Below, piece after piece: positions 27,800 through 36,475 of a stretch of DNA of 64,000 bases; within the stretch, counting starts at the first letter, position 1; every line of letters starts with the position of its first letter. The position numbers were made by a program, and so were the translations under genes. The DNA is taken from the NCBI RefSeq assembly GCF_007997015.1, contig NZ_VOSM01000002.1, forward strand, positions 372,001 to 436,000. The letters run 5' to 3'. The stretch is from Lujinxingia vulgaris. GTDB taxonomy: Bacteria > Myxococcota_A > Bradymonadia > Bradymonadales > Bradymonadaceae. The notes below the pieces were generated by a model, which was given only the letters and a program-made list of their open reading frames with translations, was not told where the DNA came from and searched no databases.

Positions 27800-30181
27800 A
27801 TGGCCACGAAGCGCATTCGAAAGGCTGCCGTTATCGGTTCCGGCGTTATGGGAAGCGGCATCGCCGCACACCTCGCTAACGCGGGCATCGAGGTCTACCT
27901 GCTTGATATCGTGCCCTTTAATCCGGGCGAGAAAGACGACATCAACGACCCGGCGTTCCGCAACAGCATCGCGACCCGCAACAAGGCGCTCCTGGCCAAG
28001 ACCAGCCCCTCGCCGATCTTCACCAAGCGCGATCTCGATCTGATCACCGTCGGCAACATGGACGACAACCTCGATTGGTTCGCCGAGGTCGACTGGATCG
28101 TCGAGGCCGTGCCCGAGAGCATGCCCATCAAGAAGGCGACCTTCGACAAAGTCGAAGCCCATGTGAACGATCACGCCATCATCTCCTCGAACACCTCCGG
28201 CCTCTCCATTGAGGGGATGCTGGAAGGGCGCTCCGAGAGCTTCAAGAAGCGCTTCATCGTCACGCACTTCTTCAACCCCGTGCGTTACATGAAGCTCCTT
28301 GAGCTGGTCGAAGGCCCCGACACCGCGCCGGAAGTTGTGGACGCGATGGTGGAGTTCGGCCGCGACGTGCTCGGCAAGGGCATCGTCTTCGGCAAAGACA
28401 CAACGAACTTCATCGCCAACCGCATCGGCGTGCACGGCATGATGACCATCATGCACCTGATGAAGAAGTACGAGATGAGCATCGAAGGCGTCGATACCGT
28501 CTTCGGCAAAGCCATGGGCCGCCCCAAGTCGGCCGTCTTCCGCACTGCGGACATGGTCGGTCTCGATACTTTCGTGCACGTGGCCAAGAACTGCTACGAC
28601 ACGCTCACCGAAGATGAAGAGCGCGAGATCTTCCAGGTCCCCGACTTCATGGGCACCCTGGTCGAGAAGGGCCTCACCGGTCAGAAGGCCGGCGGCGGCT
28701 TCTATAAGAAGGGCAAGGGCGGCATCCAGACCCTGGATCTGAACACCCTTGAGTACCGCGACCGCGACAAGCCCGAGTTTGCCTCGATCGGCAAAGCCAA
28801 GGGCGCTCCGGCCAAGCGCATCAAGACGGTCGTGGTCGACGGCGACGACAAAGCTGCCGAATTTGCCCGCGAAGTTACCCTGCGCTCGCTCGCCTACACC
28901 GCGCGCCGCATGGGCGAGATCGCCGATGATGTGGTCAACATCGACCGCGGTATGAAGTGGGGCTTCAACTGGGATCTCGGTCCCTTCGAGACCTGGGACG
29001 CCCTGGGCCTTAAGTGGGCCTACGACCAGATGAAGGCTCAGGACATCGAAGTTCCCGCCTGGATCGACGAGATGATCGCCTCGGGCGCCGAGAGCTTCTA
29101 CAAGCAGGACGGCGCCACCGACCTCTACTACGACGTCGCCACCAAGAGCTATAAGGCGATCGAGCGCAGTGAGAAGGCCATCAGCGTTGAGCTGCTCAAG
29201 CGCAAGGGCGCGACCAAGATCCTCGGCAACTCCTCGGCCTCGCTCCACGACATGGGCGACGGCGTGGCGCTGCTCGAGTTCCACACCAAGATGAACGCCA
29301 TCGACCCCGACCTCATCGACTGCATGCACGAGGCGATCGACGAAGTTGAGGCCAACTGGGAAGGTCTGGTCATCGGCAACGACTCGACCAACTTCTCCGC
29401 CGGCGCCAACCTGCTGCTCGTGCTCATGAACGCCCAGGCCGGCCAGTGGGAGCCCATCGAGTCGATGGTCAAAGCCTTCCAGGACGCCAACCAGCGTATG
29501 CGTTACAGCTGGAAGCCGGTCGTCTCCGCGCCCAAGGGCCTGACACTGGGCGGCGGCGCCGAGGTGACCATGGGCGCCAACGCCATTCAAGCCGCTGGCG
29601 AGCTCTACATGGGTCTTGTCGAAGTTGGCGTGGGTCTGATCCCCGGCGGCGGTGGCAACCTGCAGCTGATGCGCAACGTCTTCGGCCCGCACTCCGACAA
29701 CAAGGAGTTCGATCCCTTCCCCTTCCTGCGTAAGGTCTTCATGGCCATCGGCATGGGCGAAGTGGCCAAGAGCGCTGAAGAAGCTCGTGAGTTCGGCTTC
29801 CTCACCGCTAACGACGGCGTGACCATCAACGCCGATCACCTGCTTCACGACGCCAAAGAGCGCGTCCTTGGTATGGCGCGCGCCGGCTTCAAGCCGCCGC
29901 GTCCCTCCAAGTTCCGCCTGCTCGGCCCGGACGGCGCCGCCACCATCGACATGCTGCTCTACAGCATGCAGGAAAACGGCGTGATCTCGGCCCACGATCG
30001 CCTCATCGGGCGTAAGCTCGCCAACGTGCTGTGCGGCGGTGAGACCAACCCGGCGACCCTGGTCGATGAGCAGACCCTGCTCGACCTGGAGCGCGAGGCC
30101 TTCATGTCGCTCTGTGGCGAAGAGAAGAGCCAGCAGCGCATGCAGCATATGCTCATGAACAACAAGCCGCTGCGTAACTAA
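27800..30181 (+). CDS. fadN: 3-hydroxyacyl-CoA dehydrogenase / enoyl-CoA hydratase fusion (FadN-type)
   Basis: Carries out two steps of fatty-acid beta-oxidation. The order is dehydrogenase first (Rossmann GSGVMGSGIAAHLANAG, residues 12-28; FNPVRYMKLLELV; GKDTTNFIANRIG) and hydratase last (SAGANLLLVLMNAQ, residues about 535; GLTLGGGAEVTMGAN; GLIPGGGGNLQL oxyanion and catalytic region). This reversed order is that of Bacillus subtilis FadN, not E. coli FadB. Its 793 residues match that family. The RBS AAGGAG lies seven bases upstream. It is followed 126 bases later by the thiolase, its partner, with a weak hairpin in the gap. Confidence 0.92.
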   Translation: MATKRIRKAAVIGSGVMGSGIAAHLANAGIEVYLLDIVPFNPGEKDDINDPAFRNSIATRNKALLAKTSPSPIFTKRDLDLITVGNMDDNLDWFAEVDWIVEAVPESMPIKKATFDKVEAHVNDHAIISSNTSGLSIEGMLEGRSESFKKRFIVTHFFNPVRYMKLLELVEGPDTAPEVVDAMVEFGRDVLGKGIVFGKDTTNFIANRIGVHGMMTIMHLMKKYEMSIEGVDTVFGKAMGRPKSAVFRTADMVGLDTFVHVAKNCYDTLTEDEEREIFQVPDFMGTLVEKGLTGQKAGGGFYKKGKGGIQTLDLNTLEYRDRDKPEFASIGKAKGAPAKRIKTVVVDGDDKAAEFAREVTLRSLAYTARRMGEIADDVVNIDRGMKWGFNWDLGPFETWDALGLKWAYDQMKAQDIEVPAWIDEMIASGAESFYKQDGATDLYYDVATKSYKAIERSEKAISVELLKRKGATKILGNSSASLHDMGDGVALLEFHTKMNAIDPDLIDCMHEAIDEVEANWEGLVIGNDSTNFSAGANLLLVLMNAQAGQWEPIESMVKAFQDANQRMRYSWKPVVSAPKGLTLGGGAEVTMGANAIQAAGELYMGLVEVGVGLIPGGGGNLQLMRNVFGPHSDNKEFDPFPFLRKVFMAIGMGEVAKSAEEAREFGFLTANDGVTINADHLLHDAKERVLGMARAGFKPPRPSKFRLLGPDGAATIDMLLYSMQENGVISAHDRLIGRKLANVLCGGETNPATLVDEQTLLDLEREAFMSLCGEEKSQQRMQHMLMNNKPLRN

Positions 30182-30201
30182 GGTCGGCTCGCAGCACCCC
30201 T

Positions 30202-30226
30202 CTCTCCGGCCGGAATGGCCGGGGAG
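30202..30226 (+). other. 10-bp hairpin between fadN and fadA
   Basis: CTCTCCGGCC (30202-30211) pairs with GGCCGGGGAG (30217-30226, one G-U pair) around GGAAT. The T-rich stretch begins only some ten bases later (GGTTTGTTTT), so it may be a leaky terminator or mRNA processing site. Confidence 0.45.
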
Positions 30227-30307
30227 ATGGGACGGTTTGTTTTCCCGAACGAGTACCCCGGCGAGCGCGAGAAGCTGTGATGCCCGCCGAATCAGGAGAT
30301 ATACCTT

Positions 30308-31489
30308 ATGACTTCTCTTCGTGACGTTGTGGTCGCCTCGTATGTGCGCACCCCCTTTACCCGCGCCTACAAAGGTGGCCTCAAAGATACCCGCCCCGAC
30401 ACCATGGCCGCGCTTGTAATCAAAGAAGCCGTGGCCAAGGTCGAAGGTCTTAACCCCGAAGACATCGGTGATGTGGCCATCGGCTGCGCGATGCCCGAGG
30501 CCGAGCAGGGCATGAACGTTGCCCGCGTGGCCTCGGTGATGGCCGGCCTGCCCAACACCGTGCCCGGTCTGACCGTCAACCGCTTCTGCTCCTCCGGCGT
30601 GCAGACCATCTCGCAGATGGCCGAGCGCATCATGATCGGCGCGATGGATGTCGCCGTGGCCGGCGGCACCGAGTCGATGACCATGATCCCCATGGGCGGC
30701 AACAAGGTCTCGGCCAACCCGCAGACCATGGAAGAGTACCCCGAGATCTACATCCCGATGGGGACCACCGCCGAAAACGTCGCAAAGCGTTTTGAAGTGG
30801 CCCGCGAAGATCAGGACGCCTTCGCCCTGACCAGCCACGAGAAAGCTCTCGCGGCCTGGGAAGATGGCTTCCTGGCCGGCGAAGTGCTTCCGGTCAAGAC
30901 CCAGGTGGTCGGCCCCGACGGCAAGCGCCACGATGTGACCGTCGACAAAGACGACGGCCCTCGCCCCGGCTCCTCGGTGGAAGCCCTGGCGAAACTTCGC
31001 CCGGCCTTCAACCCCAAAGGCAGCGTCACCGCCGGCAACGCCTCGCCGCTCACCGATGGTGCGGCCGCTGTCGTGCTGATGAGCAAAGAAAAGGCCGATG
31101 AGCTCGGTGTGAAGCCCATGGGCTACTACCGCGCCTTCCAGGTCGCCGGCGTCGACCCGGAGATCATGGGCATCGGGCCGGTCCCGGCCATCCGCAAGCT
31201 GCTCAAGGCCACCGGCCTGAGCATCGAAGATATTGACCTCTTCGAGATCAACGAGGCCTTCGCCAGCCAGGCCGTCTACTGCGCCCGCGAGTTGGGTGTG
31301 GACCCGGCCAAGCTCAACATCCACGGCGGCGCCATCGCCCTGGGTCACCCCCTGGGTGTGAGCGGCACGCGCATGGCCGGCACGCTCCTGCGCTCGCTGG
31401 AGAAGACCGGCGGTCGCTACGGCATCGTCTCGATGTGCATCGGTGGCGGCATGGGCGCCGCGGCGCTCTTCGAGCGCGTCGAAGACTAA
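30308..31489 (+). CDS. fadA: acetyl-CoA acyltransferase (3-ketoacyl-CoA thiolase)
   Basis: Cleaves 3-ketoacyl-CoA to acetyl-CoA and a shortened acyl-CoA. Thiolase motifs: nucleophilic Cys in [12 protein letters not shown] (residue about 92), [26 protein letters not shown] with the catalytic His, and the C-terminal CIGGGMG cysteine. Its 393 residues match the family. AGGAG precedes the ATG. With FadN it completes the chain-shortening cycle. Acyl-CoA dehydrogenase and ligase genes are not in the window. Confidence 0.96.
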   Translation: MTSLRDVVVASYVRTPFTRAYKGGLKDTRPDTMAALVIKEAVAKVEGLNPEDIGDVAIGCAMPEAEQGMNVARVASVMAGLPNTVPGLTVNRFCSSGVQTISQMAERIMIGAMDVAVAGGTESMTMIPMGGNKVSANPQTMEEYPEIYIPMGTTAENVAKRFEVAREDQDAFALTSHEKALAAWEDGFLAGEVLPVKTQVVGPDGKRHDVTVDKDDGPRPGSSVEALAKLRPAFNPKGSVTAGNASPLTDGAAAVVLMSKEKADELGVKPMGYYRAFQVAGVDPEIMGIGPVPAIRKLLKATGLSIEDIDLFEINEAFASQAVYCARELGVDPAKLNIHGGAIALGHPLGVSGTRMAGTLLRSLEKTGGRYGIVSMCIGGGMGAAALFERVED

Positions 31490-31555
31490 AGCCGCATCCC
31501 CCTTTGAGCCTGCGCGTCACTCAGAATGACGAAGAGGCGCTGAGGTGAACGAAGA

Positions 31556-31590
31556 AGCCGCGCTCCCAACATCGGGGGTGCGGCTTTTTT
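31556..31590 (+). terminator. intrinsic terminator of fadNA
   Basis: AGCCGC-GCTCCC (31556-31567) pairs with CGGGGG-T-GCGGCT (31574-31585, with G-U pairs) around AACATC, followed by TTTTTT at 31585-31590. Confidence 0.88.
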
Positions 31591-31778
31591 CGTATCGCAG
31601 GGCGGCGCGTGCCATCGGCCGATGGTGTCGCGGCAACGCGATGAATCTCCTTCCCTTGCCCTCGGAGCATCTTCGCTGGCACCATCGCCCCCGACGAGAG
31701 CTTGATTGTTTCCGGCGATGTCCCGATGTGTGAACGGTGGCCCACATGATCTCTTCACGACGCGGCCTAAAGGGTTTG

Positions 31779-32246
31779 ATGTGGACCCGCGGCGAAGCCC
31801 TGGCGGCGCTGCGGCAACTTCTGCTGGGGGGCTTCGCGCTGTGGATGGCTGCCTGCGCCACAACGCCCGCCGATCCCCATCGCGATCTTGTGACCCACCG
31901 CGTGGCCGCCCCCGACGGCAGAGAGCACGAGCTCCGCGGCGTGGCCAGCTGGTACGGCGATAAGTTCCACGGTCGCCAGACCGCCAGCGGCGAGTTGTAC
32001 GATATGGAAGGCTTCACAGCGGCCCATAAGACCTTACCCTTCCATACGATCGTGCGGGTCATCGAGCCCGAGAGCCGCCGCTCGGTGGTGGTCAGGATCA
32101 CCGACCGCGGGCCTTTTGTGCGCGGTCGCATCATCGACCTCTCCCGCGCCGCCGCCCGCGACTTAGGCATGCTGGAAGCGGGCACCGTCGATGTGATCTT
32201 GCAGATCGAGCAGTGGGGCGACGGCTCCTACGTCTCCAACCCCTGA
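31779..32246 (+). CDS. rlpA: RlpA-like (septal ring lytic transglycosylase-type) lipoprotein
   Basis: A lipoprotein of 155 residues: hydrophobic signal (LAALRQLLLGGFALWMAA-Cys, lipobox MAAC), then the double-psi beta-barrel of the RlpA family (RGVASWYGDKFHGRQTASGELYD, TLPFHTIVRVIE, VRITDRGPFVRGRIIDLSRAAARDLGM). The catalytic-type Asp of the ITDRGPF motif is present. RlpA acts on denuded septal glycan in Gram-negatives. No SPOR domain follows, so it is a short form. The ATG at 31779 follows AAAGGG. An ATG at 31746 is also in frame with a weaker site. Confidence 0.85.
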   Translation: MWTRGEALAALRQLLLGGFALWMAACATTPADPHRDLVTHRVAAPDGREHELRGVASWYGDKFHGRQTASGELYDMEGFTAAHKTLPFHTIVRVIEPESRRSVVVRITDRGPFVRGRIIDLSRAAARDLGMLEAGTVDVILQIEQWGDGSYVSNP

Positions 32247-32296
32247 AGGGGGAGGGCGGCGCTACCAACATCTCACCTCCAGCACGGACGGCTCCT

Positions 32297-32839
32297 GTGG
32301 TCTCATTTCTGCGCGGCGTTTTAGGCGATAAACCCGAGCTCTTGATGGCCCGGATGCAGACGATGGGGCTGGTGCGCACCGGGCGGCTTTTTGCGCGCCT
32401 GAGCGGCAACCCGCCGCCCATGCCCGGCAGGGTGCCCGAGTGGCTCAGTGAGACTCTGGAGCGGGCCATCACGCGCGTCTGCGCCGCTGATGACGCGGAC
32501 TTCCCCGACCCGCGGGAGTGTGGCGCGCTGGATGCGGCGCTTCATTTTATGGGCGGCATGCCCGCCACCACCCAGGAAGAACTTCAGTCGATGCTCGCCA
32601 TCCTGGAGTACGCGCCCTACGCCTTCGGGCCGCGGCGCCGGCGTTTTACGCGTCTGAGTGACGATGAGCTCGACTGTCTCCTCATCACCCTGGAGACCTC
32701 TCCGCTGATGCCGGCGCGCGCGATGTTCAAAGCGCTCAAGTCGGTGTGCATGATGGGCTATTACACCCGCCCGGAGGTCTGGCCGGCCATCGGCTACAGC
32801 CTCTCGGGTAACCCGGGCGTGCCCGCGGAGCGCCGATGA
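32297..32839 (+). CDS. small subunit-like protein preceding GMC oxidoreductase
   Basis: A protein of about 180 residues with a GTG start at 32297 (uncertain; a GTG at 32213 would overlap rlpA). The C-terminal half (RFTRLSDDELDCLLITLETSPLMPARAMFKALKSV, then MGYYTRPEVWPAIGYSL) resembles the small, helical partner subunit of GMC-family dehydrogenases (gluconate 2-dehydrogenase subunit 3 type), which pairs with a flavoprotein. No Tat signal or metal-binding motif is seen. It overlaps the next gene by four bases (ATGA at 32836-32839), strong evidence for coupled translation with it. Confidence 0.65.
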   Translation: MVSFLRGVLGDKPELLMARMQTMGLVRTGRLFARLSGNPPPMPGRVPEWLSETLERAITRVCAADDADFPDPRECGALDAALHFMGGMPATTQEELQSMLAILEYAPYAFGPRRRRFTRLSDDELDCLLITLETSPLMPARAMFKALKSVCMMGYYTRPEVWPAIGYSLSGNPGVPAERR

Positions 32840-34398
32840 GTCGCGATGATGCAAAGCGCCGCAGCCTTCCGGCCGGCATGACCTCTGCGGCGGCCAGCGA
32901 CCACGCGCTCCGGCTCAAAGCCGACGTGGTGGTCGTGGGCCTGGGCGCCGGCGGGGGCATGGCCTTTCACGACCTGGCCATCGCCGGTGTCGACGTCATC
33001 GGCGTGGAGCTCGGCGATTATTTCGCCCCCGAAAACATGCGCTGCCGCGAAGAGATCATGCTCCCCAGACTCTTTATGGAGGGGGCGTCGCGCGGCACCG
33101 TCGACCAGGCCATCACCGTAATGCAGGGCAAAGGCGTGGGCGGCTCCACGCTGCATAACACCAACCTCTGCAAGCGGCTCCCCGAGCCCATCCTGGAGAT
33201 CTGGAGAGGGCAGGGCGTCGACGATCTTGGCGCGGGGCTTCAGGCCGACTTTAAGAGCGTCGAGGAACTGCTCGGTGTGCACCCGGTGCCAGACGACCGC
33301 GTCAACGCCAACAACCACGCGCTCTTCCGCGGCGCGCGCGAGCTGGGCTACGAGCACAGCGTACTCTCGCATAACCGCCAGGGCTGCCAGCAATCGGGAA
33401 TGTGCGAGCTGGGCTGCCCCAACAACGGCAAACAGAACGTCGCCAAAGTGCTCATTCCGCCGGCGCTTAAGGCCGGCGGGCGCGCGCTGATTCACGCCCG
33501 CGTCGACCGCATCTTAACGCGGGGCCGCCAGGTCTGCGGCGTGGCCGGCCGGGCCATCGACCCGCAAAACGGCGCGGAGCTTCAACCTTTTGAGGTTCGC
33601 GCCGAACGCGTCGTGCTCGGTGCCAGTGCCACCAACTCCGCTGCGCTCGCCATTAAGAGCGGACTTCCCGATCCGCATAAACTTACCGGTCGTCGCCTGC
33701 ACATTCACCCGGGCGCCTTTGTGATGGGCGTCTTCGATGAGACCATCGAGGGCTGGAAGGGCGTGCCCCAGGCCGCTGAATGCACCGAGTTTTTGAAGTT
33801 TGGCCACGACGCCGACCGGCGAGTCTGGCTGGTCTCGGGCTTTGCGCACCCGGGCGCCTCCGCCGGGCTTATGCCCGGTTTTGGAGCCGCCCACGCCTCG
33901 ATGATGCGCCTCTACCCCAATGTGGCCGCCATCATCGCGATGGTGCACGACCATTACAGCGGGCATGTGCGCCCCCGCGATGGCGAGCGCGTGCAGATCC
34001 ATTACCGACCCGATCGCGCCGAGCTCGACCAGGTGGCCTTGGGGATGCGCGAGGCCGCTCGCATCCTTTTTGCCGCCGGCGCCCGCCAGGTCATCATCCC
34101 CACTTCACCGCCTCGCCTCCTCGACTCGCCGGCAAAGCTCGATGCCCTCAAAGGCGCCACTCTCGGTCCCTTCAACCCCTCGATGGTCGCCGTGCACCCG
34201 ATGTCGACGATGTGGATGGGCGAAGATCCGCGCAGTAGCGTGGTGAGCAGCCACGGCGCGCACCATCAAGTGCGCGGCCTCTATGTAGCCGACGGCTCGC
34301 TCTTTCCCACGTCGATCGGCGGGCCGCCGCAGATCCCCATCTACACCTTCGGGCGGCGAGTGGCCCGGGCGCTTCGCGCGAGCCTCGAGGCTCGCTGA
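32836..34398 (+). CDS. GMC-family FAD-dependent oxidoreductase
   Basis: A flavoprotein of 520 residues in the glucose-methanol-choline family. It has a dinucleotide fold VVVVGLGAGGGMAFHDLA (residues 31-48), the GMC motif GKGVGGSTLHNTNLCKRLP, a Cys-rich stretch CQQSGMCELGCPNNGKQNV that is typical of the long-chain-alcohol/sterol oxidase branch, the active-site His in VAVHPMSTMWMGEDP, and the terminal FAD segment VADGSLFPTSIGGPPQIPIYTFG. The substrate cannot be assigned. It lacks an obvious signal peptide, so it is cytosolic or membrane associated. It is paired with the small protein upstream and convergent with the acyltransferase (8-base gap). Confidence 0.88.
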   Translation: MSRDDAKRRSLPAGMTSAAASDHALRLKADVVVVGLGAGGGMAFHDLAIAGVDVIGVELGDYFAPENMRCREEIMLPRLFMEGASRGTVDQAITVMQGKGVGGSTLHNTNLCKRLPEPILEIWRGQGVDDLGAGLQADFKSVEELLGVHPVPDDRVNANNHALFRGARELGYEHSVLSHNRQGCQQSGMCELGCPNNGKQNVAKVLIPPALKAGGRALIHARVDRILTRGRQVCGVAGRAIDPQNGAELQPFEVRAERVVLGASATNSAALAIKSGLPDPHKLTGRRLHIHPGAFVMGVFDETIEGWKGVPQAAECTEFLKFGHDADRRVWLVSGFAHPGASAGLMPGFGAAHASMMRLYPNVAAIIAMVHDHYSGHVRPRDGERVQIHYRPDRAELDQVALGMREAARILFAAGARQVIIPTSPPRLLDSPAKLDALKGATLGPFNPSMVAVHPMSTMWMGEDPRSSVVSSHGAHHQVRGLYVADGSLFPTSIGGPPQIPIYTFGRRVARALRASLEAR

Positions 34399-34406
34399 GA
34401 GCGCGC

Positions 34407-35186
34407 TTAGCGGCGGCCGGGCAAGAGGCGTACGCGTTTGGGGTGGTCCTGCAGGGTCTCTTGAATGAGCCGATCGAGCGCCGCCTCGACCTCACGGGCG
34501 TAACTCGCGCAATGCGGCATCATCGCCTCGGGCACGTCCTGCCCGGCGTCCAGCGCTCTCCCGAGGTCGGGGAGTTGAACAGGCTTGCCAAAGCGAAAGA
34601 CGCAGCGCACCGGCCGCGCCACCGGCAGAAACGCCGGCGCCCTCGCCTTGCGATCCCCCAGAAAACTCACCGGCAAAAGCCCTCGGTCGCTTAAGATCGG
34701 AAAGATCTCGTCCGGTCCCACCGCCGCCACCGGTGTCACGGGCACGCCGGCGCGCAGCGCCACGTGCGCAAAGCCGCAGCGCTCCTGCCACTGCAGTGTA
34801 TAGCGCTTGTTGCGCCCCTTCACCGAGTCCGACATCCCGCCCGGGTAGGTCACCACCATCTGACCGTTGCGCAAGAGCGCCACCCCGCTGGAGCGCGACC
34901 CGGGCACAATCCCCACCTCGTGCAGAAGCCTGCCCATCACCGGGTTGTCAAAGAGCGTGCGCAGCGCGAGCCCGCGCGGCACCCGCTCAAACTGACGCAT
35001 CAACGCCGGGAAGAGCACAAAGCTGTCGATGCCCAGCAGCGCGTGATTGCCCACCAGAAACACCGGCCCCTGCGCCGGCACGTGCTCCAGGCCTTCAAGC
35101 TGCACGTCGAAGTAGCGATGCAGAGGAGAGAGCGCCCGGCGAACCGCTTTGACGCTCCAGCTGTCGATGGAAATCGATGGTTTCAT
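34407..35186 (-). CDS. lysophospholipid/diacylglycerol acyltransferase-like protein (MGAT-type LPLAT)
   Basis: An acyltransferase of 259 residues with the active-site motif GNHALLGID, in which the histidine and aspartate are separated by five residues, as in the MGAT/DGAT branch rather than the NHxxxxD of classical PlsC. The TYPGGMSDSVKGR block and VALRAGVPVTPVAAVG strand complete the family. It would acylate a lipid such as a lysophospholipid or diacylglycerol at the membrane. The ATG at 35186 has GAGGAG a few bases upstream. The in-frame TTG at 35222 is unlikely. It is divergent from the esterase gene. Confidence 0.82.
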   Translation of the reverse strand: MKPSISIDSWSVKAVRRALSPLHRYFDVQLEGLEHVPAQGPVFLVGNHALLGIDSFVLFPALMRQFERVPRGLALRTLFDNPVMGRLLHEVGIVPGSRSSGVALLRNGQMVVTYPGGMSDSVKGRNKRYTLQWQERCGFAHVALRAGVPVTPVAAVGPDEIFPILSDRGLLPVSFLGDRKARAPAFLPVARPVRCVFRFGKPVQLPDLGRALDAGQDVPEAMMPHCASYAREVEAALDRLIQETLQDHPKRVRLLPGRR

Positions 35187-35338
35187 AGCTCCTCGTTCGC
35201 GCGTTTCCGGCGGGGTGTTCAAAAAGTGTTCAGAATCGTGAGTTTTGACTTTTCTTCGGGGTTTTGGTCGTTATCTTCGTTTTGCACGGCTTTTGGATAG
35301 TGTGTCCGACGTCGATGGCGTGTTTCCCCGGAGTAGCG

Positions 35339-36475
35339 ATGAACAGGCAATCCCCCACAATAAGCGACGCGAAGGACCGACCCACCTACAGCTGGATGCG
35401 GCGCCTGCAAGAGCATATGGTGCCGGTGGGGCTGGAGCGCACCCTCTCGGAGGCTGCGATTCGCAGCGCCTTTGCCGGCCTTCATACCATGGGGCTTATC
35501 GACATTGATCTTGGTCGAGAACGTTTCCCGGTCAAGGTGCAACGCGATCAGCGCTACTCGGACAACATCCATTCGGGAGCGGTCGACATCTACCGCCCGC
35601 AGGGGGCGCGGCCGCGCGCGGCCATTCTCTATATTCACGGCGGCGGTTTTCGCATCGGCTCCAAAGACAGCCACTGGCCGATGCCCTGGATCCTGGCTCG
35701 CCATGGCTACGTGGTCTTCGCCATCGACTACCGCCTGGCCCCGGAGCACCCTTATCCGGCAGCGCTCGAAGACGCGCGCGCGGCGCGGGTCTGGATGCAT
35801 GAGCGTCGCCGCGAGCTCGGCATCGAGGGGCTTCCCTGGGTGGTCGCCGGCGAGTCGTCCGGGGCGAATGTGGCGCTGGCGCTGGGCGTGGCGCATCTGG
35901 AGGCCTCGCAGGAGAGATGGGCCCGGGCCCTCTGCGAAGAGTACCCGGCACCGGCCGCGATCATTCCGACCTGCGGCTACCTGCAGGTCTCCGACCCGCA
36001 GCGCTTCGGCCGCCGCCGCGACCTTCCGACCTTTGTGACCGATAAGCTCTACGAGGCATCCGAGGCCTACCTGCGTCGCGTCGACCCGCAGAACCATCCC
36101 CTGGTCGATCCGCTGTTGGTGCTCGAGAAGATGGCGCCGAGTCAGCGCGCGATGCCTGCCTTTTTCACCGCGGTGGGCACCGCCGATCCTCTCCTGGACG
36201 ATACACGCCGCCTGGAGCGCGCCGCTCAAAAGCTCGGCGCGCGTACCTCGGCGCACTATTTCGAAGGGGAGTTTCACAGCTTCCACGCCTTCCCCTGGCG
36301 CGCGTCGAGCCGCACCTACTGGAAGCAGCTGCTGAGCTTTCTCGACGATGTTCTCACCCGTGGCGAGGCGCCCCGCGATCCCGATCAGCGCTCCGCGTCA
36401 CCCTCAAGGCGCGCCGGATCGACGTCGACAAACTCAAAACGCTTGCCGTCGGAGTTTGAGAAGGTCACCACCTGA
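35339..36475 (+). CDS. HSL-family alpha/beta hydrolase (esterase/lipase)
   Basis: An esterase of 378 residues with the hormone-sensitive-lipase oxyanion motif HGGGF, the nucleophile elbow GESSGAN, the acid in AVGTADPLLDD and the catalytic His in FHSFHAF. It has a helical N-terminal cap (residues about 20-70). No signal peptide, so it is cytosolic. The ATG at 35339 follows GGAG. Oddity: the last 30 residues (DPDQRSASPSRRAG...) are low-complexity, and their codons overlap the opposite-strand kamA by 91 bases (36385-36475), suggesting loss of an earlier stop. It lies beside lipid-related genes, but the substrate is unknown. Confidence 0.86.
   Translation: MNRQSPTISDAKDRPTYSWMRRLQEHMVPVGLERTLSEAAIRSAFAGLHTMGLIDIDLGRERFPVKVQRDQRYSDNIHSGAVDIYRPQGARPRAAILYIHGGGFRIGSKDSHWPMPWILARHGYVVFAIDYRLAPEHPYPAALEDARAARVWMHERRRELGIEGLPWVVAGESSGANVALALGVAHLEASQERWARALCEEYPAPAAIIPTCGYLQVSDPQRFGRRRDLPTFVTDKLYEASEAYLRRVDPQNHPLVDPLLVLEKMAPSQRAMPAFFTAVGTADPLLDDTRRLERAAQKLGARTSAHYFEGEFHSFHAFPWRASSRTYWKQLLSFLDDVLTRGEAPRDPDQRSASPSRRAGSTSTNSKRLPSEFEKVTT

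Noticed and set aside
27740-31348. 1,202-codon antisense ORF opposite fadN-fadA
   Set aside because: It lies exactly opposite two highly conserved genes, has His/Val/Gly-rich composition typical of the complement of GC-rich codons, and shows no domain.
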